Notes: generated by a model not told the origin, from the letters alone. Numbered from the stretch's first letter, positions 36,477-45,315 are shown. The stretch: 64,000 nt of DNA from Tabrizicola piscis (GCF_003940805.1 NZ_CP034328.1:4092001-4156000), one strand, 5' to 3'. A program made the numbers and translations.

Positions 36477-36647
36477 TCAGGCGGCCTTGCCGTACACGGC
36501 TTCGCGGGCAATGCGCTCTGCGTCGCCGGGATAGATGCCGATGTCCAGCGCCACGTCCAGCGGCAGGTTGGCAATCTCGTCCCGGGTGGAGCGATAGGCC
36601 GCATAATTGCGGGCGGCGGTTTTCAGCATGTCGAACACGGTAATCAT
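36477..36647 (-). CDS. DUF1127-like mini-protein
   Basis: A 56-residue protein (start MITVFDMLKTAARNYAAY). An N-terminal amphipathic segment is followed by the DUF1127 core around RDEIANLPLDVALDIGIYP, with the typical 'L...L.DIG' pattern. In Rhodobacter, DUF1127 proteins are linked with small-RNA loci and post-transcriptional control, but no such RNA is evident here. The ATG at 36647 has an AAAGGAC site 7 bases upstream. A GTG six codons earlier lacks a well-spaced site. Confidence 0.78.
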   Translation of the reverse strand: MITVFDMLKTAARNYAAYRSTRDEIANLPLDVALDIGIYPGDAERIAREAVYGKAA

Positions 36648-36758
36648 TTTATCGTCCTTTTTCACTGCGGGGGTCTGCTTGTCCTCCTCGCATGGTCAGT
36701 ATGTAGGAAAGGCGTTAGCGCCAACAACGGCCAATGCTGCGCTGTGGCTATGCAGCGC

Positions 36759-36779
36759 TTGCATGGCTTGATCATGCAA
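36759..36779. repeat. Inverted repeat upstream of the DUF1127 gene
   Basis: TTGCATG and CATGCAA form a perfect 7-base inverted repeat with a 7-base spacer, adjoining the gap terminator. It lies about 110 bases before the DUF1127 start. It may be an operator or an extra hairpin; nothing else supports either. Confidence 0.45.
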
Positions 36780-36803
36780 AAAGGGCGCCCGAAGGCGCCC
36801 TTT
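36778..36803 (-). terminator. Intrinsic terminator of gap
   Basis: On the minus strand AAAGGGCGCC-TTCG-GGCGCCCTTT is followed by more T residues (TTTTT in total), giving a strong Rho-independent terminator 20 bases past the gap stop. Confidence 0.9.
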
Positions 36804-36823
36804 CCGATGCGATTTCAGTGGGT

Positions 36824-37825
36824 TCAGATGAGCTTGCCCATGGCGACAGCCGTGTCAGCCATGCGATTGGAGAAGCCCCATTCATTGTCATACCAGCTGA
36901 GGATCGACACGAAGGTCCCGTCCATCACCTTGGTCTGGTCCATGTGGAACACCGAAGAATGTGGATCGTGGTTGAAGTCCGAGCTGACCAGCTTTTCCTC
37001 GGTATAGCCCAGAATGCCCTTCAGCCGTCCATCCGCCGCGGCCTTGATGGCGGCGTTGATCTCTTCCACCGTGGTTGCCCGCTTGGCGATGAACTTCAGG
37101 TCCACGACCGATACGTTCGGCGTCGGCACGCGGATCGACATGCCGTCCATCTTGCCCTTCAGCTCGGGAAGGACCAGACCCACGGCCTTTGCCGCCCCGG
37201 TCGAGGTCGGGATCATCGACAGCGCCGCCGCGCGGGCGCGGTACAGGTCCTTGTGCATGGTGTCGAGTGTGGGCTGGTCGCCCGTATAGCTGTGGATGGT
37301 CGTCATCATCCCCTTTTCGATGCCGATGGCGTCGTGCAGCACCTTGGCCACCGGAACCAGACAGTTCGTCGTGCAGGATGCGTTCGACACGACGATGTCG
37401 TCCTTGGTCAGCGTGTGGTCATTCACGCCATAGACGATGGTCTTGTCCGCGCCGTCGCCCGGGGCGCTGATCAGCACCCGCTTTGACCCGTTTTCCAGAT
37501 GCGCCTGGCACTTTTCCTTCGAGGTGAAGATGCCGGTACATTCCATCACGATGTCGACATCCGACCACGGCAGATCGGCCGGGTTCCGCAGCGCCGTGAC
37601 CAGCATGTGGCCGCGGCCGACGTCGATCCAGTCTGCCCCCGTGGTCACCGTGGCCGGGAACTTCCCGTGGACCGAATCGTAGCGCAACAGATGCGCGTTG
37701 GTTTCAACCGGACCAAGGTCGTTGATCGCCACGACCTCGATGTCGGTGCGCCCTGATTCCACGATTGCCCGCAGCACGTTGCGGCCAATGCGACCGAACC
37801 CGTTGATGGCGACTTTGACCGTCAT
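36824..37825 (-). CDS. gap: Glyceraldehyde-3-phosphate dehydrogenase
   Basis: Oxidatively phosphorylates glyceraldehyde 3-phosphate to 1,3-bisphosphoglycerate with NAD(P)+; central to glycolysis, gluconeogenesis and the Calvin cycle. The 333-residue chain has the Rossmann NGFGRIGR (8-15), catalytic C151 in SNASCTTNC and H178 in [11 protein letters not shown]36 in AINDLGP follows strand 2, favouring NAD+. A CceR-type operator lies 35 bases before the start, and a strong terminator follows. The neighbouring 47-residue membrane peptide is on the same strand. Confidence 0.97.
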   Translation of the reverse strand: MTVKVAINGFGRIGRNVLRAIVESGRTDIEVVAINDLGPVETNAHLLRYDSVHGKFPATVTTGADWIDVGRGHMLVTALRNPADLPWSDVDIVMECTGIFTSKEKCQAHLENGSKRVLISAPGDGADKTIVYGVNDHTLTKDDIVVSNASCTTNCLVPVAKVLHDAIGIEKGMMTTIHSYTGDQPTLDTMHKDLYRARAAALSMIPTSTGAAKAVGLVLPELKGKMDGMSIRVPTPNVSVVDLKFIAKRATTVEEINAAIKAAADGRLKGILGYTEEKLVSSDFNHDPHSSVFHMDQTKVMDGTFVSILSWYDNEWGFSNRMADTAVAMGKLI

Positions 37826-37859
37826 GATCTTCCCTCCGTCCGGATGCGACTCACGTCGC

Positions 37860-37873
37860 TGTTAGCGGTAACA
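37860..37873. promoter_or_regulatory. CceR-type operator upstream of gap
   Basis: TGTTAGCGGTAACA is a LacI-type palindrome with a central CG. It matches, as I recall it, the CceR motif TGTTANCGNTAACA described for the regulator of central carbon metabolism in Rhodobacter sphaeroides, whose targets include gap. It ends 35 bases from the gap start. Both the motif match and the target are consistent. Confidence 0.72.
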
Positions 37874-37913
37874 TCCATCTATGCCCGCCGATTGCAACCA
37901 CAGTTTGACGCGG

Positions 37914-38057
37914 TCAGCGCCAGAATGCCACCCATTCCACCAGCCGCAGGAACTTGCGCGTCAGAAAGGTGAGGGCGGCGCCGTCATTGGCCAGCAAATC
38001 AAGGCCGATGGCGGCGACCAGCAGAAGGCCAAGGAATAAGGCGATGGTGTTTGTCAT
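37914..38057 (-). CDS. 47-residue single-pass membrane peptide upstream of gap
   Basis: A short ORF starts MTNTIALFLGLLLVAAIGLD and ends LVEWVAFWR. It has one hydrophobic helix at about 3-22 and a basic-aromatic C-terminal amphipathic helix (TRKFLRLVEW). The ATG at 38057 has an AAGGCGG-like site. The stop lies 88 bases before the gap start on the same strand, and the CceR operator is between them. I do not recognise a named function. The regular hydrophobic and terminal aromatic-arginine pattern argues for a real protein. Confidence 0.6.
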   Translation of the reverse strand: MTNTIALFLGLLLVAAIGLDLLANDGAALTFLTRKFLRLVEWVAFWR

Positions 38058-38180
38058 GGCCGCCTTGTCGTTTGACTGCTGCACGTGGTCTATACGGCAA
38101 TTCTGAAGCTGGCGTGAAGGGGGGCTATTCCACCACCATCGCAACGCGCTAGATGGACCCGAACAAGAACGGAGATTGGC

Positions 38181-39155
38181 ATGAGCGGACTTCTCGCCCT
38201 TCTGGATGATGTGGCTGCCATCGCCAAGGTGGCCGCAGCCTCGGTTGACGATATCGCAGCCGCTGCGGGCAAGGCCGGGATGAAGGCGGCGGGGGTGGTG
38301 ATCGACGATGCCGCGGTCACGCCAAAGTATGTGCACGGCTTTTCGGCCGACCGCGAATTGCCGATCATCTGGCACATCGCGCAAGGATCGCTGCGTAACA
38401 AGATTGTCGTCCTCCTTCCCGCATTGCTGGCGTTGGACCATTTCCTGCCGCAGGCCATCACGCCGCTGCTGATGCTGGGTGGCGCCTATCTGTGCTTTGA
38501 AGGGGCGGAAAAGGTGGTGCACGCCTTTGCCCCGCACGCCGACCATGCGGTCGAGGCGGATTTTGACACCAAGGATCCGACCCATCTGGAAGAGGAAAAG
38601 GTGGCAGGGGCCATCAAGACCGACTTCATCCTGTCGGCCGAGATCATGACCATCGCGCTTGCCACCATCGAAAGCCCCAGCTTCTGGATGCAGGCGATCA
38701 CACTTGCGGTGGTCGGGGCCTTCATCACCGCGCTGGTCTACGGCGCAGTCGCGCTGATCGTGAAGATGGATGACTTGGGCCTGCATCTTGCCGCCACCGG
38801 GCGCACCTCCGGGGGCAGGGCCTTCGGACGGGGGCTGGTGCTGGCGATGCCAAAGCTCATGGCGTTCCTGTCCACGGTGGGGACGGCGGCGATGCTGTGG
38901 GTTGGCGGCAACATCGTGCTGCACGGGCTTGAGGTGACGCATCTCTGGGCCTGGCCCTATGACACGATCCACCACATCGCCGATATCGCCGCCGCAGCCG
39001 TTCCGGCGGCGCAGGGCTTTGTGGCTTGGGTGGTCACGGCCACGTTGGACGGTATCTTCGGGCTGATCCTTGGCACGCTTCTGATCCCGCTGGCCACGCG
39101 GGTCATCGGCCCGGCCATCGCCGCCGTCTGGCCGAAGAAGAAGCGCGCCGCATGA
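38181..39155 (+). CDS. DUF808 family membrane protein
   Basis: A 324-residue protein of the DUF808 (YedI) family. It has an N-terminal helical segment rich in Ala (MSGLLALLDDVAAIAKVAAAS, DDIAAAAGKAG), then about five to seven transmembrane segments (about 75-95, 97-110, 155-205, 225-250, 280-312). The 'VTPKYVHGFSADRELPIIWHIAQGSLRNKIVVLLPALLAL' stretch is diagnostic. Function is not known. Its stop overlaps the DoxX start (ATGA), so the two are translated together. Confidence 0.88.
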   Translation: MSGLLALLDDVAAIAKVAAASVDDIAAAAGKAGMKAAGVVIDDAAVTPKYVHGFSADRELPIIWHIAQGSLRNKIVVLLPALLALDHFLPQAITPLLMLGGAYLCFEGAEKVVHAFAPHADHAVEADFDTKDPTHLEEEKVAGAIKTDFILSAEIMTIALATIESPSFWMQAITLAVVGAFITALVYGAVALIVKMDDLGLHLAATGRTSGGRAFGRGLVLAMPKLMAFLSTVGTAAMLWVGGNIVLHGLEVTHLWAWPYDTIHHIADIAAAAVPAAQGFVAWVVTATLDGIFGLILGTLLIPLATRVIGPAIAAVWPKKKRAA

Positions 39156-39526
39156 CCCCTGCCTGGGGCGACCTTGCCACGCTGGTCGGTCGCATCCTGC
39201 TTGCGGCGCTGTTTCTGGGCGGGGCCGCGCAAAAGGCCATCGACCCCAGCGCGGTTGAGGCGCTGTTGGCCATTCGCGGCTTGCCAACCGCCCTTGTCTG
39301 GCCTGCGCTGGCCTTCAACCTGCTGGCGGGTCTTGCGCTGGTCCTTGGGGTGGCCGTACGGACCGTTGCCCTTGCCCTGGCGGGCTATTGCGCAGTGACC
39401 AGCCTCTTTCACTGGATCCCCGGCGATCCGTGGCAGATGTCGATCTTCGTCAAGAACTGGGCCATCGCCGGCGGCTGCCTGATCCTTGCTGCGCATGGGG
39501 CAGGGCGCTACGCCCTGCGCCCCTGA
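39152..39526 (+). CDS. DoxX family membrane protein
   Basis: A 124-residue protein with four transmembrane helices of the DoxX/DoxD-like fold (GRILLAALFLGGAAQKAIDP at about 12-31, then three further segments to residue 115). The family includes subunits related to quinone oxidoreductases and membrane-associated redox proteins, but this member has no assigned role. ATG overlaps the DUF808 stop, so coupled translation and a joint function are probable. Its end is 4 bases from the convergent HPP-CBS gene. Confidence 0.82.
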   Translation: MTPAWGDLATLVGRILLAALFLGGAAQKAIDPSAVEALLAIRGLPTALVWPALAFNLLAGLALVLGVAVRTVALALAGYCAVTSLFHWIPGDPWQMSIFVKNWAIAGGCLILAAHGAGRYALRP

Positions 39527-39530
39527 CCCC

Positions 39531-40571
39531 TCACCCGCCCGCCAACCGACGCGCCAGCGCCGAGACAAGATCGGTCCGCGTCACGATGCCAACCAGCCGG
39601 TCATCCTGCACGACAGGCACCGCCTCGGTCCCGCCATCGGACAGGATCGGCAGCAGGGCCCCCACCGGCGTCTCCGCGCGGACAAGCGGCACATCGGTCT
39701 GCATCATCTCGGCAGCGGTCATTGTGTCGGCGCGGCGGATCACGTCGATCTGAAAGATCACACCGGCCAAACGGTCCCCGTCGACCACGGGCAGGGACGT
39801 GAAACCATGGCTGCGGAACAGCTCCGCCACTTCAGCCAAGGGAGTATCAAGCCCGACGGTCACCAGATCGCGCGACATGATATCTGCCGCGCTGATCCCC
39901 TCCAGCCGCCGCGCGGCGGCAGCCTCTTCCACCGCGCCGACCAGACGGGCAAGGTCGGCCACCCCAAGGTTGGCCGACTGGCGGTAGTCCTCCAGAATCG
40001 CCTGCAGCCCTGCCGGGTCAACGCCAATCCGCGCCTGCGGGGTGGGGTCGGTCGTGCCATGGGGGCCGGGGCCATCGGGCTGGCGGAACGGATAGGCCCG
40101 TCCCGCCGCCCTGTTCCACAGCACCCCTGCCAGCATCAGGACCGCAGACCCCAGCACCACGCTGCCCAGCGTCACGGCCCAGCCTTCCGTTGTGCCAAGG
40201 GCCACCAGCAGTGCCACGGCCCCGCCTGGCGGGTGCAGCGCCCGCAAGGCCAGCATGGCGATGATGGCAAGGCCCACGGCCACCGGCATCACCCAAGGTG
40301 CCGCAGGCAGCACTGCGACGACAGCCAGCGCCACAAGGGCCGAGACGCCATTGCCCACCACCACCGACCACGGCTGCGCCAAGGGGCTGTTCGGCACCGC
40401 AAAGACCAGCACCGCCGACGCCCCGAAGGGCGCGATCAGCCAGCCAAGCGACAGACCCCGCAAGGCCAGCCCCGCCAGCAAAAGCCCGGTCATCGCACCA
40501 ATCCCGGCCCGGGCCAGATCAATGCCCTTCGGCCCCGCCATTGCTGGACCGTATGCCCGCCATCCTGCCAT
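39531..40571 (-). CDS. HPP family membrane protein fused to a CBS pair
   Basis: A 346-residue protein. The N-terminal half (about 20-155) has four to five transmembrane helices with the HPP signature LRALHPPGGAVALLVAL, APFGASAVLVFAVPNSPLAQPW and VVVGNGVSAL. The C-terminal half (about 225-340) is a CBS pair (MSRDLVTVGLDTPLAEVAELF and TDVPLVRAETPVGALLPILS). HPP proteins are linked to nitrite import in plastids and cyanobacteria. CBS fusion implies nucleotide-gated activity (inference). ATG at 40571 follows a GGGGGGAA site. It is downstream of tkt on the same strand but separated by a terminator. Confidence 0.88.
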   Translation of the reverse strand: MAGWRAYGPAMAGPKGIDLARAGIGAMTGLLLAGLALRGLSLGWLIAPFGASAVLVFAVPNSPLAQPWSVVVGNGVSALVALAVVAVLPAAPWVMPVAVGLAIIAMLALRALHPPGGAVALLVALGTTEGWAVTLGSVVLGSAVLMLAGVLWNRAAGRAYPFRQPDGPGPHGTTDPTPQARIGVDPAGLQAILEDYRQSANLGVADLARLVGAVEEAAAARRLEGISAADIMSRDLVTVGLDTPLAEVAELFRSHGFTSLPVVDGDRLAGVIFQIDVIRRADTMTAAEMMQTDVPLVRAETPVGALLPILSDGGTEAVPVVQDDRLVGIVTRTDLVSALARRLAGG

Positions 40572-40616
40572 GCGTGGTTCCCCCCTGCGGCAGGTTGACG
40601 GAAGCCGACGCCAATG

Positions 40617-40641
40617 AAAAGGCCGCCCAAACCGGGCGGCC
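40617..40641 (-). terminator. Intrinsic terminator of tkt
   Basis: On the minus strand GGCCGCCC-GGTTT-GGGCGGCC is followed by TTTTC. It lies 26 bases past the tkt stop and separates it from the HPP-CBS gene. Confidence 0.88.
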
Positions 40642-40667
40642 GCTCCGTTTTCGCCATGGGGCAGGGG

Positions 40668-42683
40668 TCAGAGCAGGGCTTTGACCTTGGCCACGGTGGC
40701 GTCGGCGGTGATCCCGAACTCGGCATAAAGCCGCTCCATCGGGGCCGAGGCGCCGAAGGACGACATCCCCACGAAATCCGCTTTCGCCTCGCGCCCGCGC
40801 TCGCCCAGAAGCCAGCGGTCCCAGCCCTGACGGACGCCAGCCTCGATCGCCACCCGCACGGGCCCGGCAGGCAGCACACGCTTGCGCCATGCCTCGTCCT
40901 GCGCCGCGAACAGCTCCATCGACGGCATGGACACGACGCGGGTGCCGATCCCCTCCGCCTCAAGCGTTTCGCGGGCTTTCAAAGCGATTTCCACCTCGGA
41001 CCCCGTCGCCATCAGGATCACCTGACGCTTGCCGGTCGCTTCGGCCAGCACATAGCCGCCCTTGGCAACCATGTTCTGCGCCGTATGGGCCTTGCGGACC
41101 GCAGGCAGGTTCTGCCGCGACAAGGCCAGCACCGTGGGCCGGGTCTTTTCGGTCAGCGCAATTTCCCAAGCCTCGGCAACCTCCACCAGATCGGCGGGGC
41201 GGATGACCAGAGTATTGGGCGTGGCGCGCGAGATTGCCAGATGCTCAACGGGCTGGTGGGTTGGGCCGTCTTCGCCCAGCCCGATGCTGTCATGCGTCAT
41301 CACATAGACGACCGGAATACCCATCAGCGCCGACAGGCGCATCGACGGGCGGGCATAGTCGGTAAAGCACATGAAGGTGCCGCCATAGGGCCGCACGCCC
41401 CCGTGCAGCGCCATGCCGTTCATCGCCGCAGCCATCCCGTGTTCGCGGATGCCGAAATAGACGTAGCGGCCCTTGCGATCTTCGGCGGTGAAAACACCCA
41501 GATCCGCCGTCTTGGTGTTGTTCGACCCGGTCAGGTCGGCCGAGCCACCGATGGTTTCCGGCAAGACCGGGTTCAAAGCCGCCAGCACCTTTTCCGACGA
41601 GGCGCGGGTTGCCAGCTTCGGCATGTCGGCCACGGCCTGCTTTTTCACCGCGCGCACGGTTGCCGCCAGCTTCGTCGGGGCCTCCAGCGCGAAGATGCGG
41701 GCGAATTCGGCCTGCTTGGCCGGGGACAGGGCGGCCATCCGCGCCTCCCACTCAGCCCGGGCCTTGGCGCCCTTGGCCCCCAGCGATTCCCACCAGCGCT
41801 TGATCTCTGCCGGCACTTCGAACGCGCCGCCGGTCCAGCCATAGCTGTCCTTGGCGGCTTGCAGCTGCGCCTTGTCGGTCAGCGCGCCATGGCCTTTCGA
41901 CGTGTCCTGCGCGGCATGGCCCAGCGCGATATGCGTCTTGCAAGCCACCAGCGCCGGACGAGGAGATGCCTTCGCCGCCGTCAGCGCCCGGTCGATGTCC
42001 ACCGGATCGTGGCCGTCACAGTCGAACACGTCCCAACCGCTGGCGGCAAAGCGCGCCTGCTGGTCCGTCACGTCGGACAGCGACACCTTGCCGTCGATGG
42101 TGATGCCGTTGTTGTCCCACAGCACGATCAGCCGCGACAGCTGCTGCTTGCCCGCCAGACCGATCGCCTCCTGGCTGACGCCCTCCATCAGGCAACCGTC
42201 GCCAGCGATGACCCAGGTATAATGGTCCTGCACCTTGGCCCCCCAGCGGGCGCGCAGGGATTCTTCGGCCATCGCAAAGCCGACGGCATTGGCAATCCCT
42301 TGGCCCAAGGGCCCGGTCGTGGTTTCAACCCCGGCCACATGGCCATACTCCGGGTGCCCCGCCGTGATCGACCCCCACTGCCGGAAGGCCTTGATCTGGT
42401 CCAGCGTCATGTCGGCGTACCCGGTCAGGTACAGCACCGAATAGATCAGCATCGACCCATGGCCGGCGGAAAGGATGAACCGGTCGCGATCCGCCCAGCG
42501 TGGGGCCTTGGGGTCGAACTTCAGATGATTGGCAAACAGCACCGTCGCCACATCCGCCATGCCCATCGGCATGCCCGAGTGGCCGGAGTTCGCCGCCGCC
42601 ACCGCATCCAGCGTCAGGGCGCGGATCGCGGTTGCCCGCATCCAATGGTCGGGGTGCGTCTGGCGAAGGGTCTGGATGTCCAC
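40668..42683 (-). CDS. tkt: Transketolase
   Basis: Transfers two-carbon units between ketose and aldose phosphates in the pentose phosphate and Calvin cycles, using thiamine diphosphate. The 671 residues have the conserved [12 protein letters not shown] at about 33-44, the ThDP-binding GDGCLMEG...DNNGITIDG motif in the first third, and the EDGPTHQP and RPADLVE segments of the middle domain. The start was placed at GTG 42683: an AAAGGACC site precedes it and translation begins with the usual '[19 protein letters not shown]'. The open frame continues far upstream, but that part has no transketolase character. A terminator follows. Confidence 0.95.
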   Translation of the reverse strand: MDIQTLRQTHPDHWMRATAIRALTLDAVAAANSGHSGMPMGMADVATVLFANHLKFDPKAPRWADRDRFILSAGHGSMLIYSVLYLTGYADMTLDQIKAFRQWGSITAGHPEYGHVAGVETTTGPLGQGIANAVGFAMAEESLRARWGAKVQDHYTWVIAGDGCLMEGVSQEAIGLAGKQQLSRLIVLWDNNGITIDGKVSLSDVTDQQARFAASGWDVFDCDGHDPVDIDRALTAAKASPRPALVACKTHIALGHAAQDTSKGHGALTDKAQLQAAKDSYGWTGGAFEVPAEIKRWWESLGAKGAKARAEWEARMAALSPAKQAEFARIFALEAPTKLAATVRAVKKQAVADMPKLATRASSEKVLAALNPVLPETIGGSADLTGSNNTKTADLGVFTAEDRKGRYVYFGIREHGMAAAMNGMALHGGVRPYGGTFMCFTDYARPSMRLSALMGIPVVYVMTHDSIGLGEDGPTHQPVEHLAISRATPNTLVIRPADLVEVAEAWEIALTEKTRPTVLALSRQNLPAVRKAHTAQNMVAKGGYVLAEATGKRQVILMATGSEVEIALKARETLEAEGIGTRVVSMPSMELFAAQDEAWRKRVLPAGPVRVAIEAGVRQGWDRWLLGERGREAKADFVGMSSFGASAPMERLYAEFGITADATVAKVKALL

Positions 42684-42908
42684 GGCAGCGGTCCTTTGGC
42701 TTTGGAAACGGGGGCAAGTGTTGTCCCGCGTCCTATCCACCGCCACCGGCAAGATCAAGCGCGCAGGCCAACACCTTGGCAAGAAAGGCCCGTCCCCTTT
42801 CCCCCGTTTCGCGTTAAGATCAGGATCAATCCAGACTGGCCGATTCGCAACGGCCGGATACCGGGCAATGCACAGGCGCGCCACAGCGCCGGGACCAAGG
42901 GGTAGGGG

Positions 42909-43421
42909 ATGCAGGACATCAGCGAACTTGAAGGGCGGATCACCGCCGCACTGGAACGGATCGGCAAGGGCGTGGACCGGCTTGCCGCCATGCCGCGCCC
43001 CGCGCCGCCCGTCGCCACCCCGCCTGCGCCGGCAGCGACTGGCGCCAATGCGGCGTCCGCCGATGCTGCCCTGCGCGCCCAGCTTGAGGAAGAAAAGGCC
43101 CTCACCGCCCAGTTGCAGGAACGGCTGCGCGCGCTCAAGGACCGCGAACCGAAAGGCGATCTGCAGGAAAAGGTCGAACGCCTGACCCAGCAGCTGGATG
43201 TGCAGGGGCTGGAACTGCAGCGGATGCGCCGCTCCAACACCGCGTTGCGCGATCAGCTGGCCACCTTGCGCCAGGCGCAGATGGCCGGCGTCGCCGAACC
43301 CCAGCTGATCAACAAATCCCTCATGGCCGAACTTGACGCCCTGCGCGCCATTCGCCTGACCGAAGTGGCCGAGATGGACGAAATCCTCGCCGCCCTTGAA
43401 CCCCACCTGAACCCCAACTGA
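42909..43421 (+). CDS. Coiled-coil protein upstream of zapA
   Basis: A 170-residue protein. It has a short N-terminal helix ([21 protein letters not shown]), a proline/alanine-rich linker (about 28-50), and a long coiled coil (about 55-125, with heptad Leu/Ala and Glu/Gln/Arg residues such as [20 protein letters not shown]). A final helix carries [23 protein letters not shown]. No domain hit can be named. It directly precedes zapA (12 bases apart), so it probably acts with ZapA at the division ring, analogous to ZapB; this is inference. A GGGGTAGGGG site precedes the ATG. Confidence 0.75.
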   Translation: MQDISELEGRITAALERIGKGVDRLAAMPRPAPPVATPPAPAATGANAASADAALRAQLEEEKALTAQLQERLRALKDREPKGDLQEKVERLTQQLDVQGLELQRMRRSNTALRDQLATLRQAQMAGVAEPQLINKSLMAELDALRAIRLTEVAEMDEILAALEPHLNPN

Positions 43422-43433
43422 TGGAGGCCAGAC

Positions 43434-43799
43434 ATGCCTGATCTTGAAGTGATGATTGGCGGACGGGGCTTTCAGGTCTCGTGCCAGCCCGGTGAGGAGC
43501 ATTTTCTGCGCTCCGCCGCCGCCATGCTGGATGCCGAAGCGGCACCCTTGATCACCCAGCTTGGGCGGCTGCCGGATGCCAAGATGCTGCTGATGGCCGG
43601 GCTGATGCTGGCCGACAAGACCGCCGCGCAGGACGACGAACTGCGCGCCCTGCGCGCCCGCGTCGCCGAGCTTGAGGCGCGCCCCGTCGCCACCCGCGAT
43701 GTCGCCGTGATCCCGCCGCAAGTGATGGAAACCCTTGCCGAAATCGCCGCCCGGGCCGAAGCGATGGCCGCCCGCGTCGAAGAACGGACCCCGGCATGA
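43434..43799 (+). CDS. zapA: Cell division protein ZapA
   Basis: A 121-residue FtsZ-ring-associated protein. The N-terminal beta-hairpin domain ([18 protein letters not shown], then [13 protein letters not shown]) and the helical coiled-coil C-terminal region ([24 protein letters not shown]) follow the ZapA pattern of a globular head and dimerising stalk. ZapA bundles FtsZ filaments at midcell. It lies between the coiled-coil gene and the MliC gene, whose ATG overlaps its TGA. Confidence 0.88.
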   Translation: MPDLEVMIGGRGFQVSCQPGEEHFLRSAAAMLDAEAAPLITQLGRLPDAKMLLMAGLMLADKTAAQDDELRALRARVAELEARPVATRDVAVIPPQVMETLAEIAARAEAMAARVEERTPA

Positions 43800-44119
43800 T
43801 GCGGTGGACGGCACTCATGCTTCTGGCGGCGACGCCAGCATTGGCTGAGACGCAGGTGGCTTCCACCCGCTACGCCTGCGACCGTGGGGTCGAGGTTCCG
43901 GCAACCTATGTGACCGCCGACGATCTGGCGATTGCCGTCATCAACGTCGATGGCACGCAGATCACGCTCTATCAAGAGGAAGCAGCCTCGGGCGTGCGCT
44001 ATGGCTGGCCATCTGATGGTGCGAATTACGTCTGGTGGACCAAGGGCAAGGACGCCACGCTTTATTGGAAAGAAGCCGGGGTCGAAACGCCGCTTCTGAC
44101 CTGCGCCGACACGCAGTAA
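43796..44119 (+). CDS. MliC family periplasmic lysozyme inhibitor-like protein
   Basis: A 107-residue secreted protein with a signal peptide ([17 protein letters not shown], cleavage after ALA near residue 17). It has an eight-strand beta-barrel domain with [14 protein letters not shown] near the start, then [25 protein letters not shown], as in MliC/PliC proteins that block C-type lysozyme. Two cysteines (in YACD and LLTCAD) could form a disulfide. The ATG at 43796 overlaps the zapA stop (ATGA), so translation is coupled. Inhibition of an external lysozyme is an inference; a wall-protecting role is alternative. Confidence 0.78.
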   Translation: MMRWTALMLLAATPALAETQVASTRYACDRGVEVPATYVTADDLAIAVINVDGTQITLYQEEAASGVRYGWPSDGANYVWWTKGKDATLYWKEAGVETPLLTCADTQ

Positions 44120-44181
44120 CGCCCCCTAGCGGTCGAAGGTGGGCCGTCCGGCCCACCCATCACGCCCGGATCAGGCCCCGA

Positions 44182-44541
44182 TCAAGCATTCGCTTCGCGG
44201 ATCTTGTCTGCCGCCGCCTTGTCAAAGCTGACACCCTTGGCTTCAAACAACTGGTCCAGCTCACCCGAAAGGGTCATCTCGGTCACGATATCGCAACCGC
44301 CGACAAATTCGCCTTTGACATAAAGCTGCGGGATCGTCGGCCAGTCGCTGAAATCCTTGATCCCCTGCCGCACCTCGGCATCTGCCAGCACGTTCACATC
44401 GGCAAACTCTACCCCCATGAAGTTCAGCACCCCCGCCACGCGGGAGGAAAACCCGCATTGCGGCATCATCTTGGTGCCTTTCATGAACAGCACCACATCG
44501 TTCTTTTCGATCGTGGATTTGATCGTGTCTTGCGCGCTCAT
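44182..44541 (-). CDS. grxD: Monothiol glutaredoxin, Grx4 type
   Basis: A 119-residue monothiol glutaredoxin that binds a 2Fe-2S cluster and works with BolA proteins in iron-sulfur trafficking. C29 in MPQCGFS is the active-site cysteine of the CGFS class. [20 protein letters not shown] gives the glutathione-binding TIP and GG loop. The gene overlaps the upstream 85-residue membrane protein by four bases and is the last gene of a bolA-containing unit. Grx4-BolA pairing is well established elsewhere, which supports a shared job in this operon. Confidence 0.95.
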   Translation of the reverse strand: MSAQDTIKSTIEKNDVVLFMKGTKMMPQCGFSSRVAGVLNFMGVEFADVNVLADAEVRQGIKDFSDWPTIPQLYVKGEFVGGCDIVTEMTLSGELDQLFEAKGVSFDKAAADKIREANA

Positions 44542-44795
44542 CGCCTGCTCTCCTGTGCGTTCTCGCCATTTGGCGCATCAACGGGCGCCATGTATCGGCT
44601 GTCCGACTGGCGCCCCGCCAGATAGGACGCCATGCGCCGTTCCACCTCGGCGGCGGCAGCCTGCCGACGCTCGAAATCCTCATCCACTTGCACGGGGCCA
44701 TTGCGCCGTTTGGCGCGGGCCCGCAGCATCGTGACGATGCCGACCAGCGTCATCGCCACTGGTATCAACGCGCCCAAGCCTGGTCCCGTGGCCAT
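44538..44795 (-). CDS. 85-residue small membrane protein of the bolA-grxD operon
   Basis: A short N-terminal hydrophobic helix (about 5-24, [20 protein letters not shown]), then a basic stretch (RARAKRRN) and a polar helix ([23 protein letters not shown]). One membrane anchor with a cytoplasmic coiled-coil-like tail is likely. Not a family I recognise. The stop overlaps the grxD start (ATGA), so it is translationally coupled to the Fe-S glutaredoxin. Confidence 0.68.
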   Translation of the reverse strand: MATGPGLGALIPVAMTLVGIVTMLRARAKRRNGPVQVDEDFERRQAAAAEVERRMASYLAGRQSDSRYMAPVDAPNGENAQESRR

Positions 44796-44825
44796 CTCAG
44801 CCCTGTTCCTTGCCAGTCTGGGGCA

Positions 44826-45137
44826 TCACACCATCCCCAGATCCCGACCCAGCACATAAGCTGCCGCCACGATGCCGACAAGGATCATCAGCGTGAATGG
44901 CGCGCGCAGGCCGGGGCGGTCCGCCGTCGATTGCGGCAATCGGGCAAGCGAGAAAAGCAACAGCGCCAGGATCGCCCCGTGCAGCACCTGATTGAAAAGC
45001 AGATACCAATCCGGCACGGCCTCGACGATTTCGCCGGGTTCGGGCCGGTCGATCCACTCCATCGCCGCGATGAAGATCGACCCGATGGACATCACGACCG
45101 CGGCAAACCGTTCCTGCTTTGCCTGTGCTGGGGACAT
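44826..45137 (-). CDS. 103-residue small membrane protein of the bolA-grxD operon
   Basis: Three hydrophobic segments, at about 10-26 (RFAAVVMSIGSIFIAAM), 42-63 (WYLLFNQVLHGAILALLLFSLA) and 76-97 (FTLMILVGIVAAAYVLG). A short charged loop with EWIDRPEPGEIVEAVPD lies between the first two. No known domain. The AAGGAG of its ribosome-binding site lies within the last codons of the 57-residue gene just upstream (45142), suggesting coupling. Confidence 0.68.
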   Translation of the reverse strand: MSPAQAKQERFAAVVMSIGSIFIAAMEWIDRPEPGEIVEAVPDWYLLFNQVLHGAILALLLFSLARLPQSTADRPGLRAPFTLMILVGIVAAAYVLGRDLGMV

Positions 45138-45141
45138 CTGC

Positions 45142-45315
45142 TTACTCCTTCGGGTGAAAGGGAACAGGGATCAGGGCTTTGGTCTGCGGATATGTGGTCA
45201 GGTGAAAGGCATGGCAAAGGTTCCACGCCCGTTCACGTCGTGCCAGAACGATCAGCGACGCACCCAGCACTGTGACCACGGTCAGCCAGAACTGGGGCAT
45301 CGCAAGGACGGTCAT
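45142..45315 (-). CDS. 57-residue small membrane protein, overlaps bolA stop
   Basis: A 57-codon ORF starts MTVLAMPQFWLTVVTVLG and ends VPFHPKE. It has one membrane helix (about 9-25, FWLTVVTVLGASLIVLA), followed by ARRERAWNLCHAFHL, with a Cys and two His residues, and a Pro-rich tail. Its ATG overlaps the bolA TGA (ATGA), the standard sign of coupled translation. The next gene's ribosome-binding site sits in its last codons. At this length it is easily left unannotated. No homologue can be named; its place in the operon is the main evidence that it is real. Confidence 0.6.
   Translation of the reverse strand: MTVLAMPQFWLTVVTVLGASLIVLARRERAWNLCHAFHLTTYPQTKALIPVPFHPKE

Noticed and set aside
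36713..36726. CGTTAGCGCCAACA near the DUF1127 gene as a second CceR site
   Set aside because: Two mismatches to the palindrome and no metabolic gene next to it.
40614..42905. A 763-codon open frame antisense to tkt
   Set aside because: Low-complexity, His/Arg/Gly-rich translation with no domain; shadow of tkt.
42684..43814. Upstream extension of tkt by 377 residues
   Set aside because: The extension covers the oppositely transcribed coiled-coil and zapA genes, and the GTG at 42683 has a good site and the expected N terminus.
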